Shown here: positions 7,527-16,454 of the stretch, one piece after another
How the letters are laid out: every line of letters begins with the position of its first letter
Numbering within the stretch: the stretch's first letter is position 1
DNA from: Subdoligranulum variabile
Lineage (GTDB): Bacteria; Bacillota; Clostridia; Oscillospirales; Ruminococcaceae
Length of the DNA stretch: 64,000 nt
Reading direction: 5' to 3'
Assembly (NCBI RefSeq): GCF_025152575.1
Contig: NZ_CP102293.1
Coordinates: forward strand, 1,116,001-1,180,000
Notes under the pieces: model-generated
Database searches by the model: none
Told to the model about the DNA's origin: nothing
The model's input: the letters and a program-made list of their open reading frames with translations, nothing else
Translations under genes and position numbers: made by a program

Positions 7527-9791
7527 ATGGATATGAAGCAAACGCTGGCCGAACTGACAGGCAAAGAGCTGAGTGCCTGTTCCAATCAGGAGGTGTATCT
7601 GGCGCTGATGACGCTGGTACAGCGCGAAAGTGCCCAGCGCGTTACGCCTGTGACGGGCCGGAAGCTGTATTACATCAGCGCTGAATTTTTGATCGGCAAA
7701 TTGCTGTCGAACAATCTGATCAACCTGGGGCTGTATGATGCCGTACGGGACACGCTGGCGGCTGCGGGCAAAAGCCTGAGCGAAATCGAGGAGGTCGAAC
7801 CGGAGCCTTCCCTTGGCAACGGCGGCCTGGGACGTCTGGCGGCCTGTTTCCTGGATTCGCTGGCAACGCTGCGCCTTCCGGGGGATGGCATCGGCCTGCG
7901 GTATCATTTTGGTCTGTTCCGCCAGTCGCTGAAAGAGGGCGTGCAGACGGAGATGCCGGACCCCTGGCTGACGGAGCAAAGCTGGGCGCAGCGCACCGAA
8001 ACCACGTATCCGGTCATGCTGGCGGGCAAAACCTTTCAGGCGCGTCTGTACCGGCTGGCTGTAACCGGTTTTGAGGGCCGCACCAATACGCTCAATCTCT
8101 TCGACCTGGATACGGTGGAGGAGGGGATTGTCCACGACGGGATCGCCTTTGACAAAACGGATATCGACAAAAACCTGACGCTGTTCCTATATCCGGACGA
8201 TTCCGACGAGGCGGGCCGCCGCCTGCGGGTCTATCAGCAGTATCTGATGGTTTCTGCCGGAGCACAGTTGATTCTGCAGGAATGCGCGGCTCGCGGATGC
8301 AACTATCATGACCTGGCGGACTATGCGGCCATCCAGATCAACGATACCCACCCCAGCATGGTGATCCCGGAACTGATCCGTCTGCTGGGCGAAAAGGGTG
8401 TAGCATTTGACGAGGCCGTGGAGATCGTGACCAAAACCTGCGCCTATACCAACCACACCATTCTGGCGGAAGCGCTGGAAAAGTGGCCGCGCAGTTATCT
8501 GGAGGCGGTCGTGCCGCAGATCATGCCCATCATTGAAAAGCTGGATGCCCTGGCCCGTACCCGCACCCAGGACGAGAGCCTTGCTATCATTGATGCCGAA
8601 GATCGTGTCCATATGGCGCATATGGATATTCACTTTACCCATTCCACCAACGGCGTGGCGGAGCTGCACACCGAGATTCTGAAAACGACAGAACTGCACG
8701 GTTTTTATACCCTCTATCCCGAAAAATTCAATAACAAGACCAACGGCATCACGTTCCGCCGCTGGCTGCTGGAATGCAATCCGGCCCTGACGGAGAGAAT
8801 CAAAAGCCACATCGGTACGGGATTTTATAAAAATGCCGATGAGCTGGAAGCCTTGCTGCCCCTTGCCGATGACCCGGCGGCACGGAAAGAATTTGCCGAT
8901 GTTAAAGCACAGAACAAGGTGACTCTTGCCGAATGGCTGAAGCGTGTGCAGGGGGTGGAAGTGAACCCTGCCGCGATGTTCGATATTCAATCCAAGCGGC
9001 TCCATGAATACAAGCGCCAGCAGCTGAATCTGCTGTATCTGATTCACCAGTACCACGAGATCAAGGCCGGCCATCTGCCTCCGGTGCCGCTGGTGAGCAT
9101 CTTCGGGGCGAAAGCCGCGCCGGCCTATATCATCGCCAAGGATATCATCCATGCGCTGCTGACCCTTTCCAAGGTCATTGCGGCGGACCCGGAAGTCTCC
9201 CGCTGGCTTCAGGTCGTGTTTATTGAAAACTACAATGTGACAGCGGCCGAAAAACTCATCCCTGCCTGCGATCTTTCTGAACAGATCAGCCTGGCGTCCA
9301 AGGAAGCGTCCGGAACGGGGAACATGAAGTTCATGCTCAATGGCGCCGTGACGCTGGGCACGATGGATGGCGCCAATGTGGAGATTTTCCGCCAGGTCGG
9401 ATCGGAGAACATCTATGTCTTCGGCCAGACGGCGGAGCAGGTCATCCGCCACTATGCGCAGCAGGATTATTGTGCCGCCGAGTGGTATCATGCGGATGCC
9501 AACATCAAGCGAGCTATCGACTTCCTGACCGATCCGCTTATGCTGAAAGCCGGCCGGGAGGAAAACCTGACCCGTTTGCGTGACGAACTGATCCAGAAGG
9601 ATTGGTTCCAGACATTGCCGGACTTTAACAGCTACGTGGTACGAAAAGGGCAGGCACTGGCGGACTATGGGTGCAATCCCGAAGCTTGGGCCAAAAAATG
9701 TGTGGTCAATATTGCAAAGGCGGGCCTGTTCTCCAGCGACCGCACCATCGCCGAATACAATCGTGATATCTGGCACCTTGCAAAAGCGTAA
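7527..9791 (+). CDS. glgP: Glycogen/maltodextrin phosphorylase
   Basis: 754 aa, close to the usual length. The enzyme releases glucose-1-phosphate from alpha-1,4-glucans using pyridoxal phosphate. The N-terminus has the conserved [10 protein letters not shown] and [20 protein letters not shown] stretches. The cofactor site [27 protein letters not shown] is near residue 600, with the Lys that binds pyridoxal phosphate. GGAGG lies 7 nt before the ATG. It stands first in a run with a sugar ABC transporter, LacI regulator and MalQ, which together import and degrade maltodextrins or use stored glycogen. Confidence 0.95.
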   Translation: MDMKQTLAELTGKELSACSNQEVYLALMTLVQRESAQRVTPVTGRKLYYISAEFLIGKLLSNNLINLGLYDAVRDTLAAAGKSLSEIEEVEPEPSLGNGGLGRLAACFLDSLATLRLPGDGIGLRYHFGLFRQSLKEGVQTEMPDPWLTEQSWAQRTETTYPVMLAGKTFQARLYRLAVTGFEGRTNTLNLFDLDTVEEGIVHDGIAFDKTDIDKNLTLFLYPDDSDEAGRRLRVYQQYLMVSAGAQLILQECAARGCNYHDLADYAAIQINDTHPSMVIPELIRLLGEKGVAFDEAVEIVTKTCAYTNHTILAEALEKWPRSYLEAVVPQIMPIIEKLDALARTRTQDESLAIIDAEDRVHMAHMDIHFTHSTNGVAELHTEILKTTELHGFYTLYPEKFNNKTNGITFRRWLLECNPALTERIKSHIGTGFYKNADELEALLPLADDPAARKEFADVKAQNKVTLAEWLKRVQGVEVNPAAMFDIQSKRLHEYKRQQLNLLYLIHQYHEIKAGHLPPVPLVSIFGAKAAPAYIIAKDIIHALLTLSKVIAADPEVSRWLQVVFIENYNVTAAEKLIPACDLSEQISLASKEASGTGNMKFMLNGAVTLGTMDGANVEIFRQVGSENIYVFGQTAEQVIRHYAQQDYCAAEWYHADANIKRAIDFLTDPLMLKAGREENLTRLRDELIQKDWFQTLPDFNSYVVRKGQALADYGCNPEAWAKKCVVNIAKAGLFSSDRTIAEYNRDIWHLAKA

Positions 9792-9903
9792 TGGGGTAAG
9801 AAAAGCAAGGAAAAGGCGATCCTCTCAAAAAAACTCCTGCACAAATCGGACGGCGCTTTTTTTGTCTATTATGAACAAATATTGAAAAAAAAACGAAAAA
9901 GTA

Positions 9904-9932
9904 TTGAATTTTTAGCACAACCGGTGTATTAT
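9904..9932 (+). promoter_or_regulatory. Promoter of the sugar ABC transporter operon
   Basis: TTGAAT (9904-9909) and TATTAT (9927-9932) are separated by 17 nt, upstream of the solute-binding protein gene. Confidence 0.65.
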
Positions 9933-9947
9933 AAAAGCATCGAAGGG

Positions 9948-9963
9948 TTGGAAACGTTACCAA
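9948..9963 (+). promoter_or_regulatory. LacI-type operator (or CcpA cre)
   Basis: TTGGAAACGTTACCAA is palindromic at 14 of 16 positions around AACGTT. It begins 15 nt after the -10 box, over the expected transcription start. A LacI-family gene lies downstream in the same cluster. The site also resembles the CcpA consensus. Confidence 0.65.
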
Positions 9964-10030
9964 TCCAGAACCGCTCATCCGTTTTTCCGAACCATGACAC
10001 ATTTTTATTTTATTCAAGGAGGAAAATACC

Positions 10031-11380
10031 ATGAAATTCAAAAAAATGCTCGCGCTGGGTCTCGCCGGTACGATGACGGCTGCCCTGCTGGCCGGCTGCA
10101 GCTCTTCGGGCAACAGCACTGCCGCATCCACTGACGCCGCCGGGGATTCCGCCGCCACCAGCGAAGCCGCTCCCACCGCCGCGGGCAAGGTTTACTACCT
10201 GAACTTCAAGCCTGAGCAGGATCAGCAGTGGAAGGATCTGGCCAAGGTCTACACCGAGCAGACCGGCGTGCCGGTGGAAGTCGTCACCGCCGCTTCCGGC
10301 GAGTACGAGACCACCCTGATGAGTGAGATGGCCAAGAGCGACGCGCCCACCCTGTTCCAGGTCAACGGCCCCGTGGGTCTGGCCAACTGGAAAGATTACT
10401 GCTATGACCTGACCGGCAGCGATATCCTGAGCCAGCTGACCAGCGACACCTACGCCCTGAAAGACGGCGACGCCACGCTGGGCGTCGGCTACGTCATCGA
10501 GTCCTACGGCATCATCACCAACAAGACCCTGCTGGAGAAGGCCGGTTACACCATCGACGACATCCAGAGCTTTGCCGACCTGAAGAAGGTGGCCGAGGAC
10601 ATCACCGCCCGCAAGGACGAGCTGGGCTTTGCGGCCTTCAGCTCCGCCGGCATGGATTCTTCCTCCGACTGGCGCTACAAGACCCATCTGGCCAACCTGC
10701 CCATCTACTTTGAGTACCAGGAGGACGGCATCACCTCCACCGATGCCATCAAGGGCACCTATCTGGACAACTACAAGAACATCTTTGACCTGTACATCAA
10801 CAACTCCACCTGCGACCCCACCGAGCTGGCCGGCAAGACCGCCGATGACAGCCGCAACGAGTTCCTGGCCGGCGAAGCGGTCTTCTACCAGAACGGTTCC
10901 TGGGAGTACGTCAACCTGACCAAGGACGGCACCTTCACCGATGACGATCTGGCTATGATCCCCATTTACTTCGGCGTGGGCGACGAGGCCAATCAGGGTC
11001 TGTGCACCGGCACCGAGAACTACTGGTGCGTCAACAAGGAAGCCCCTGAGGAAGACATCCAGGCCACGCTAGACTTCATGAACTGGTGCGTGACCTCCGA
11101 GGAAGGCACCAAGGCCATGGCCGACGATATGGGCTTTGTCATTCCCTTCAAGGGCGCTCAGGAATCCACCAACCTCTTCGTCAAGGAAGACCGTGAAATG
11201 ACCGAGGCCGGCAAAACTCCGGTTGCATGGTGCTTCACCACCATGCCTTCTGAAAACTGGAAGAACGGCGTTGGTTCCGCGCTGACCGCCTACGCTGCCG
11301 GTACCGGCGACTGGGACGGCGTTGTGTCCGCCTTCGTGGACGGCTGGGCAACCGAAGCTGCACTGAATGCCACGGCCTGA
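10031..11380 (+). CDS. Sugar ABC transporter substrate-binding lipoprotein
   Basis: 449 aa with a lipoprotein signal: KKMLALGLAGTMTAALLAGC, Cys at about residue 24, followed by a Ser/Ala/Thr-rich linker. The mature part is an extracellular solute-binding protein family 1 fold of the maltose/oligosaccharide class. Ribosome site AAGGAGG. Two permease genes follow, and no ATPase gene is present; such importers often share a distant MsmK/UgpC-type ATPase. Maltodextrin is the likely ligand because of GlgP and MalQ in the same cluster. Confidence 0.9.
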   Translation: MKFKKMLALGLAGTMTAALLAGCSSSGNSTAASTDAAGDSAATSEAAPTAAGKVYYLNFKPEQDQQWKDLAKVYTEQTGVPVEVVTAASGEYETTLMSEMAKSDAPTLFQVNGPVGLANWKDYCYDLTGSDILSQLTSDTYALKDGDATLGVGYVIESYGIITNKTLLEKAGYTIDDIQSFADLKKVAEDITARKDELGFAAFSSAGMDSSSDWRYKTHLANLPIYFEYQEDGITSTDAIKGTYLDNYKNIFDLYINNSTCDPTELAGKTADDSRNEFLAGEAVFYQNGSWEYVNLTKDGTFTDDDLAMIPIYFGVGDEANQGLCTGTENYWCVNKEAPEEDIQATLDFMNWCVTSEEGTKAMADDMGFVIPFKGAQESTNLFVKEDREMTEAGKTPVAWCFTTMPSENWKNGVGSALTAYAAGTGDWDGVVSAFVDGWATEAALNATA

Positions 11381-11417
11381 ATGGTCTGCCGACCTGATCG
11401 CTGACTGGTAAACCGTA

Positions 11418-11458
11418 GGGAGGGGCGGGCGCTTGATTCGCCCGCCTCTCCCCTTTTC
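11418..11458 (+). terminator. Intercistronic hairpin after the binding-protein gene
   Basis: GAGGGGCGGGCG pairs with CGCCCGCCTCTC across a seven-base loop and is followed by CCCTTTTC. It probably attenuates readthrough, so the binding protein is made in excess over the permeases. Confidence 0.65.
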
Positions 11459-11483
11459 TTTGGGGAATATTGGGGACATCATT

Positions 11484-12335
11484 ATGGAAAAAGCCATCAA
11501 AAAATTCTGGCCGGTCTTTGTGCTGCCCACCCTGGCGGCCTTTATCATCGGCTTTATCTGGCCCTTTATCTGGGGCATCGGGTTGTCCTTCTGCAAGTTC
11601 ACCACCGTCAATAATGTGCAGTTCGTGGGGCTGGACAACTACTTCAAGATCTGGATCGACAACACCTTCACCCATGCGTTCTGGTTCACGGCGGCCTTCA
11701 CCGTCGTGTCCACCACGCTGATCAACGTCTTCGCCTTCCTGCTGGCACTGCTGCTGACCCGCCATGTGCGGGGCACCAACCTCTTCCGCACCGTCTACTT
11801 CATGCCCAACCTGATCGGCGGCGTGGTGCTGGGCTACATCTGGCAGGTGCTCCTCAACGGCGTGCTCACCCTGCTGGAAAAGCCCCTGCTCTCGCTGAAC
11901 GCCACCTACGGCTTCTGGGGCCTGATCATCCTGATGTGCTGGCAGCAGATCGGCTACATGATGATCATCTACATCGCAGGACTCCAGAACGTGCCGCCCG
12001 ACCTCATCGAGGCCGCCCGCATCGACGGCGCCAACAGCCGCCAGGTGCTCACCCGCGTCAAGATCCCCATGGTCATGCCCAGCATCACCATCTGCACCTT
12101 CCTGACGCTGACCAACTCCTTCAAACTCTTCGACCAGAACCTCTCGCTGACCGGCGGCGAACCCGCCAAGGCCACCCAGATGCTGGCCTACAACATCTAT
12201 GATACCTTCTACGCCCGCAGCGGACCCCAGTGGAAGGGCATCGGCCAGGCCAAGGCCGTGGTCTTCTTCCTGGCGGTGGTGGTCATCGCCCTAATCCAGC
12301 TGCGGCTGACACGCTCCAAGGAGGTGCAGCAGTAA
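11484..12335 (+). CDS. Sugar ABC transporter permease (MalF/UgpA type)
   Basis: 283 aa when started at ATG 11484; the upstream in-frame start at 11433 lies inside the terminator hairpin region. It has six hydrophobic segments and the EAA loop (EAARIDGANSRQVLTRVKIP, about residues 180-200) that contacts the ATPase. Its stop overlaps the start of the next permease (TAATG). Confidence 0.9.
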   Translation: MEKAIKKFWPVFVLPTLAAFIIGFIWPFIWGIGLSFCKFTTVNNVQFVGLDNYFKIWIDNTFTHAFWFTAAFTVVSTTLINVFAFLLALLLTRHVRGTNLFRTVYFMPNLIGGVVLGYIWQVLLNGVLTLLEKPLLSLNATYGFWGLIILMCWQQIGYMMIIYIAGLQNVPPDLIEAARIDGANSRQVLTRVKIPMVMPSITICTFLTLTNSFKLFDQNLSLTGGEPAKATQMLAYNIYDTFYARSGPQWKGIGQAKAVVFFLAVVVIALIQLRLTRSKEVQQ

Positions 12336-13183
12336 TGCAGAATTCCAAGAACACCCGCCGGGTCAACAATGTCATCTCGGTGGTGCTGGCGCTGCTCTGC
12401 CTGGCCTACATCTACCCCATCGTGCTGATCCTGCTCAACTCCCTCAAACAGGAACGGGCCATCACCACCACCCGCGTCTTTGAACTGCCCACCGCCGAGA
12501 GCTTTGTGGGGCTGCACAACTACATTTACGGCATTACCTCAATGGACTTTCTCAAGTCTTTCTGGTATAGTTTATTTATTTCGGTGTCCTCGGTCGTGCT
12601 GATCCTGCTATGCTGCTCCATGTGCGCGTGGTATATCACCCGGGTGCACGGCAAACTGTCCACCGGCATGTACTACCTGTGCGTCTTCAGCATGGTGGTG
12701 CCCTTCCAGATGGTCATGTTCACCCTGGCCAAGACCGCCGATACCCTCAAGCTCAACAACCCCTACAACATCTGCATCATCTATCTGGGCTTCGGCGCCG
12801 GGCTGGCGGTGTTCATGTTCACCGGCTTCATGAAGTCGATGCCCGTTGAGATCGAGGAGGCCGCCATGATCGACGGCTGCAACCCGCTGCAGATCTTCTT
12901 CCGGGTGGTCTGCCCCATCCTGAAGCCCACCATGATCTCCACCGCCATTCTGGAAACCATGTGGGTATGGAACGACTATCTGCTGCCCACGCTGGTGCTG
13001 GACATCAAGAGTTACCGGACCATCCCCATGGCGATCCAGTATTTCCGCGGCAGCTACGGCAAAGTAGAGATGGGCCCCATGATGGCCTGCATTATGCTGA
13101 CCGTCTTGCCGGTTGTCATCCTCTACCTGATCTGCCAGAAGTATATCATCGAAGGCGTCGTAGCCGGCGCCGTCAAGGGCTGA
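12335..13183 (+). CDS. Sugar ABC transporter permease (MalG/UgpE type)
   Basis: 282 aa from ATG 12335, overlapping the previous stop by one base. It has an N-terminal membrane segment after RRVNNVISVVLALLCLAYIYP, further hydrophobic segments, and the EAA-type loop EEAAMIDGCNPLQIFFRVVCPI near residue 175. It forms the heteromeric membrane channel with the preceding permease. Confidence 0.9.
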   Translation: MQNSKNTRRVNNVISVVLALLCLAYIYPIVLILLNSLKQERAITTTRVFELPTAESFVGLHNYIYGITSMDFLKSFWYSLFISVSSVVLILLCCSMCAWYITRVHGKLSTGMYYLCVFSMVVPFQMVMFTLAKTADTLKLNNPYNICIIYLGFGAGLAVFMFTGFMKSMPVEIEEAAMIDGCNPLQIFFRVVCPILKPTMISTAILETMWVWNDYLLPTLVLDIKSYRTIPMAIQYFRGSYGKVEMGPMMACIMLTVLPVVILYLICQKYIIEGVVAGAVKG

Positions 13184-13221
13184 GCAAAGACTAGATTCCG
13201 CATCAGAAAAAGAGGCATACT

Positions 13222-14247
13222 ATGACGATCAAAGACATTGCCCGTGAGTCCGGGTATGCGGTGGGAACTGTCTCCCGCGTCATCAACCACAACCCGAACG
13301 TCAGCGACGCTGCGAGAGCGCGCATTCTGGAAGTGATCGAGAAATACCACTTCCAGCCCAACGCCAACGCCAAACATCTCAAGCAGCAGGCGAATCAGGG
13401 CATTGCCATGATCGTAAAAGGCACGCACAACATGCTGTTTGCCTCGGTGCTGGAAAAAATGCAGGCTGAATGCAGTGCCGCTGGATACAGCAGCATGGTC
13501 TTCTATATCGACGAAAATGACAACGAAGTGGAACAGGCGCGTTGCGTCTGCCGGGAGCGCAAGCCCTACGGTGTGATTTTCCTGGGTTCTGACCGCAACC
13601 ATTTCGGCCCCGATCTGGCCGACCTAGGCGTGCCCTGCCTGCTGATGACCAACACTGCCGCCACCGCGGCCATCCCCAACCTGTCCAGCGTCAGCGTGGA
13701 CGACGTGGCGGCTGCGGTTCGGATGGTGGGGCATCTGCTGGACAACGGCCATCGGCGCATCGCCTTTATCGGCGGCGACCTGACTTCCTCCCAGCCCAGT
13801 TCCGCCCGCCTGAGCGGCTGTCTGAGCGAGTTTTCCCGCCGGGGACTTTCCTTTGACCCCGCCGGGCAGTATATCGAGGCCCGCTACACGCTGGTCGGCG
13901 GCTACCACGCCATGGAACAATTGCTGGACAATCTGCCGGGGCTGACCGCCGTGTTTGCCTTCAGTGACATCATGGCCATCGGCGCCATCCGCGCGCTGCG
14001 GGACCGCGGACTGCGGGTCCCCGAGGATGTGTCGGTGTGCGGCTTCGACGGCATCGAGCTGGCGGATTATCTTTCCCCGCGGCTCACGACGATCCGCCAG
14101 CCCGCCGAACGGATGGCCGGGTGCGGCGTGTCCATCCTGATCCGCTGCATCGAGGAGGGCTGCGACGCCGTGCACGAACTGGTGCCCTACGAACTGCTCG
14201 AGGGCGAGAGCATACAGCGTCTGCCCGATCCCAACAAAATCCATTGA
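13222..14247 (+). CDS. LacI-family transcriptional regulator
   Basis: 341 aa. The N-terminal LacI helix-turn-helix is textbook (TIKDIARESGYAVGTVSRVINHNPNVSDAARARI, residues 2-35), and a periplasmic-binding-protein-like effector domain follows. Its likely target is the AACGTT-centred operator at 9948-9963, giving sugar-relieved repression of the transporter operon that contains it. It lies 38 nt after the permease genes and 18 nt before malQ. Confidence 0.92.
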   Translation: MTIKDIARESGYAVGTVSRVINHNPNVSDAARARILEVIEKYHFQPNANAKHLKQQANQGIAMIVKGTHNMLFASVLEKMQAECSAAGYSSMVFYIDENDNEVEQARCVCRERKPYGVIFLGSDRNHFGPDLADLGVPCLLMTNTAATAAIPNLSSVSVDDVAAAVRMVGHLLDNGHRRIAFIGGDLTSSQPSSARLSGCLSEFSRRGLSFDPAGQYIEARYTLVGGYHAMEQLLDNLPGLTAVFAFSDIMAIGAIRALRDRGLRVPEDVSVCGFDGIELADYLSPRLTTIRQPAERMAGCGVSILIRCIEEGCDAVHELVPYELLEGESIQRLPDPNKIH

Positions 14248-14265
14248 CCGAAAGGAGGTTTGCCC

Positions 14266-15747
14266 ATGCGCGCAAGCGGTGTATTGATGCATCTGTCCAG
14301 TCTGCCATCGCCCTATGGCATCGGCACGATGGGCGCGGCGGCAAGGGCATTTGTGGATTTTCTGGCGGCAGCGGGGCAGCGCTACTGGCAGCTGCTGCCC
14401 ATCTGCCCCACCAGCTACGGGGACAGCCCCTATCAGTCCTTTTCGACTTTTGCGGGCAATCCCTATCTCATCGATCTGGACGCACTGGCCGCCGACGGCC
14501 TGCTGCGGTCCGAGGAATACCGGTCTATCGACTGGGAGAGCACCCCCGACCGTGTGAATTACGGTGCGCTCTACCAAAAGCGGTGGGCGGTGCTGCGCAA
14601 GGCCTGTGACCGGCTGCTGCAAGACTCGCCCGCAGCCTACACCGATTTTTGCCGGGACAATGCTTTCTGGCTGCCGGACTACGCGCTGTTCATGGCGCTG
14701 AAGGACGAACACGGCGGCCGTGCCTGGAGCGAATGGGAACCGGCGCTGCGCCACCGGGAGCCTGCCGCCCTGGCCGCCGCCCGCATCCGCTGTGCCGGAG
14801 CCATCCGCTTCTGGCAGGCGGTGCAGTACCTGTTCTTTGCCCAGTGGCGGGCGCTGAAGCGCTACGCCAACGACCGGGGCATCCGCATCATCGGGGACCT
14901 GCCCATCTATGTGTCCGCCGACAGCGTGGATGTGTGGAGCACCCCGGAAGCCTTCCAGCTGGACGAGAACCTGCTGCCCACCGAGGTGGCTGGCTGCCCG
15001 CCGGACGGATTTTCCGCCACGGGGCAGCTGTGGGGCAACCCGCTGTACGACTGGGACGCAATGGCCCGCGACGGCTATGCCTGGTGGGTGCGGCGGTTCC
15101 GGGTGCTGTGCAGCACCTACGATGTGCTGCGTATCGACCATTTCCGGGGCTTTGCGGGGTACTATGCCATCCCCTACGGACAGACCGACGCCTGCGGCGG
15201 ACACTGGCGTCCGGGACCGGGCATCGAACTGTTCAAGGCTGTGGAAAAGGCCCTGGGCAAGCGGGACATCCTGGCTGAGGACCTGGGCTTTCTCACCGAC
15301 GATGTGCGTCAGCTTCTGCGGGAAAGCGGCTATCCCGGCATGAAGGTGCTGGAATTTGCTTTTGACAGCCGGGACGGCGGGGATTACCTGCCCCACACTT
15401 ATCCCCGGCACTGTGTGGTCTACACCGGCACCCACGACAACGAGCCGGTGAACGGCTGGTTTGAGACCGCCCCTGCGGCGGACATTGCCCATGCCCTGGA
15501 CTATCTGCAACTGACCCGGGAAGAAGGTTACCACTGGGGCATGATGCGTGCGGCCTGGGCCAGCGTGGCCGATCTGGCTATTGTACAGGCTCAGGACCTG
15601 CTGGGGCTGGGGCACGAAGCCCGGATGAACACGCCCTCCACTTTGGGCGGCAACTGGTGCTGGCGGGCGCTGCCCGGCGTCTTTGACGACGCTCTGGCCG
15701 CCAAAGTCCGCCACCAGATGGAACTTTACGGACGAATGAATCCCTGA
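14266..15747 (+). CDS. malQ: 4-alpha-glucanotransferase (GH77)
   Basis: 493 aa when started at ATG 14266, with AAAGGAGG 7 nt upstream; a TTG two codons earlier is less likely. It disproportionates maltodextrins, supplying longer chains for GlgP. GH77 hallmarks: RASGVLMHLSSLPSPYGIGTMG at the start, YWQLLPICPTSYGDSPYQSFS, the nucleophile region VLRIDHFRGFAGYY (about residue 290), and ILAEDLGFLTDDV with the acid/base Glu (about 340). Last gene of the alpha-glucan cluster. Confidence 0.95.
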   Translation: MRASGVLMHLSSLPSPYGIGTMGAAARAFVDFLAAAGQRYWQLLPICPTSYGDSPYQSFSTFAGNPYLIDLDALAADGLLRSEEYRSIDWESTPDRVNYGALYQKRWAVLRKACDRLLQDSPAAYTDFCRDNAFWLPDYALFMALKDEHGGRAWSEWEPALRHREPAALAAARIRCAGAIRFWQAVQYLFFAQWRALKRYANDRGIRIIGDLPIYVSADSVDVWSTPEAFQLDENLLPTEVAGCPPDGFSATGQLWGNPLYDWDAMARDGYAWWVRRFRVLCSTYDVLRIDHFRGFAGYYAIPYGQTDACGGHWRPGPGIELFKAVEKALGKRDILAEDLGFLTDDVRQLLRESGYPGMKVLEFAFDSRDGGDYLPHTYPRHCVVYTGTHDNEPVNGWFETAPAADIAHALDYLQLTREEGYHWGMMRAAWASVADLAIVQAQDLLGLGHEARMNTPSTLGGNWCWRALPGVFDDALAAKVRHQMELYGRMNP

Positions 15748-15772
15748 ATTTCCAAAAGCGATTCAAGCAACG

Positions 15773-15820
15773 AAAGGTGCTTGCTGCCTGCACATGACAG
15801 GCAGCAGGCACTTTATTTTT
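15773..15820 (+). terminator. Intrinsic terminator after malQ
   Basis: GGTGC-T-TGCTGCCTG pairs with CAGGCAGCA-G-GCACT over a seven-base loop, followed by a T-rich run. Confidence 0.85.
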
Positions 15821-15959
15821 ACCGTGATCCGGCAAACCAGGCGGTAAGACCGGTTCCTCCCGATGCCGGAAAAATCCGCTGCGGGCGGCTCCGGCGCCGT
15901 CGTTAAGATTCCCTGCGGCAGGGTAGCCGGGATGGGATCTTCCGGTGCGGCTAATGTGT

Positions 15960-16117
15960 TGGGTTTGCTTCGACTTTTGCGTTTTCCGGCTGAGTTTGAA
16001 ACAATTGCGGAAGCCGCACGTGTTGTCTGTATGAATCGAAAAGGTATTAGAGATGTTATTTGTGGTCGTCAAGAAACTGCTGGCGGATTTTTCTGGAAAG
16101 CTATTGAAAAAGATTAA
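15960..16117 (+). pseudogene. NUMOD1-like DNA-binding fragment
   Basis: The frame ending at 16117 encodes FETIAEAARVVCMNRKGIR and then GRQETAGGFFWK. This resembles the NUMOD1 helix-turn-helix repeat found at the C-terminus of HNH/GIY-YIG homing-type endonucleases. No nuclease domain is present and the upstream residues look unconserved, so this is probably the tail of a gene cut off near the left end of the mobile element that follows. The interval 16118-16454 holds no gene I recognise. Confidence 0.45.
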
Positions 16118-16297
16118 TACAAGTAATAATTTTCTCATTTGGCACAATACTAACAGCCGCTTCAAAATTTCCTGGCTACATACAATCAACGAGAAATATG
16201 CCTTGATCTGAGAAAGTAGATATCAATGCGCCGTTGCATCGTTTCCGCAACGATGGTGCTAGACATTCCTCTGGAATAATCTAAGGTTCGAATGGAG

Positions 16298-16335
16298 GCG
16301 GGGGAACACCCATGAAAGTGTTCCCCCGCATAGAT
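16298..16335 (+). terminator. Strong hairpin near the left end of the mobilizable element
   Basis: GCGGGGGAACAC (16298-16309) is exactly complementary to GTGTTCCCCCGC (16318-16329), followed by ATAGATTTTT. It is a terminator on the plus strand. Lying downstream of the relaxase gene on the other strand, it may alternatively mark the element end. Confidence 0.6.
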
Positions 16336-16454
16336 TTTTCCCCTGGATTTGAATTGGGTAGACATTGTAGATGATACCGTCCAAGACAAGATCGTATATT
16401 TTCTCGTGACATACGAGTGCAATCGAGAATTGCTTCAGATAAAGTAAACTCTGT

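Noticed and set aside
8187..9776. Minus-strand frame opposite glgP
   Set aside because: Antisense to glycogen phosphorylase with all its family motifs.
13624..15714. Long minus-strand open frame (696 codons) opposite LacI and malQ
   Set aside because: Antisense to two unmistakable genes, no ribosome site or family features.
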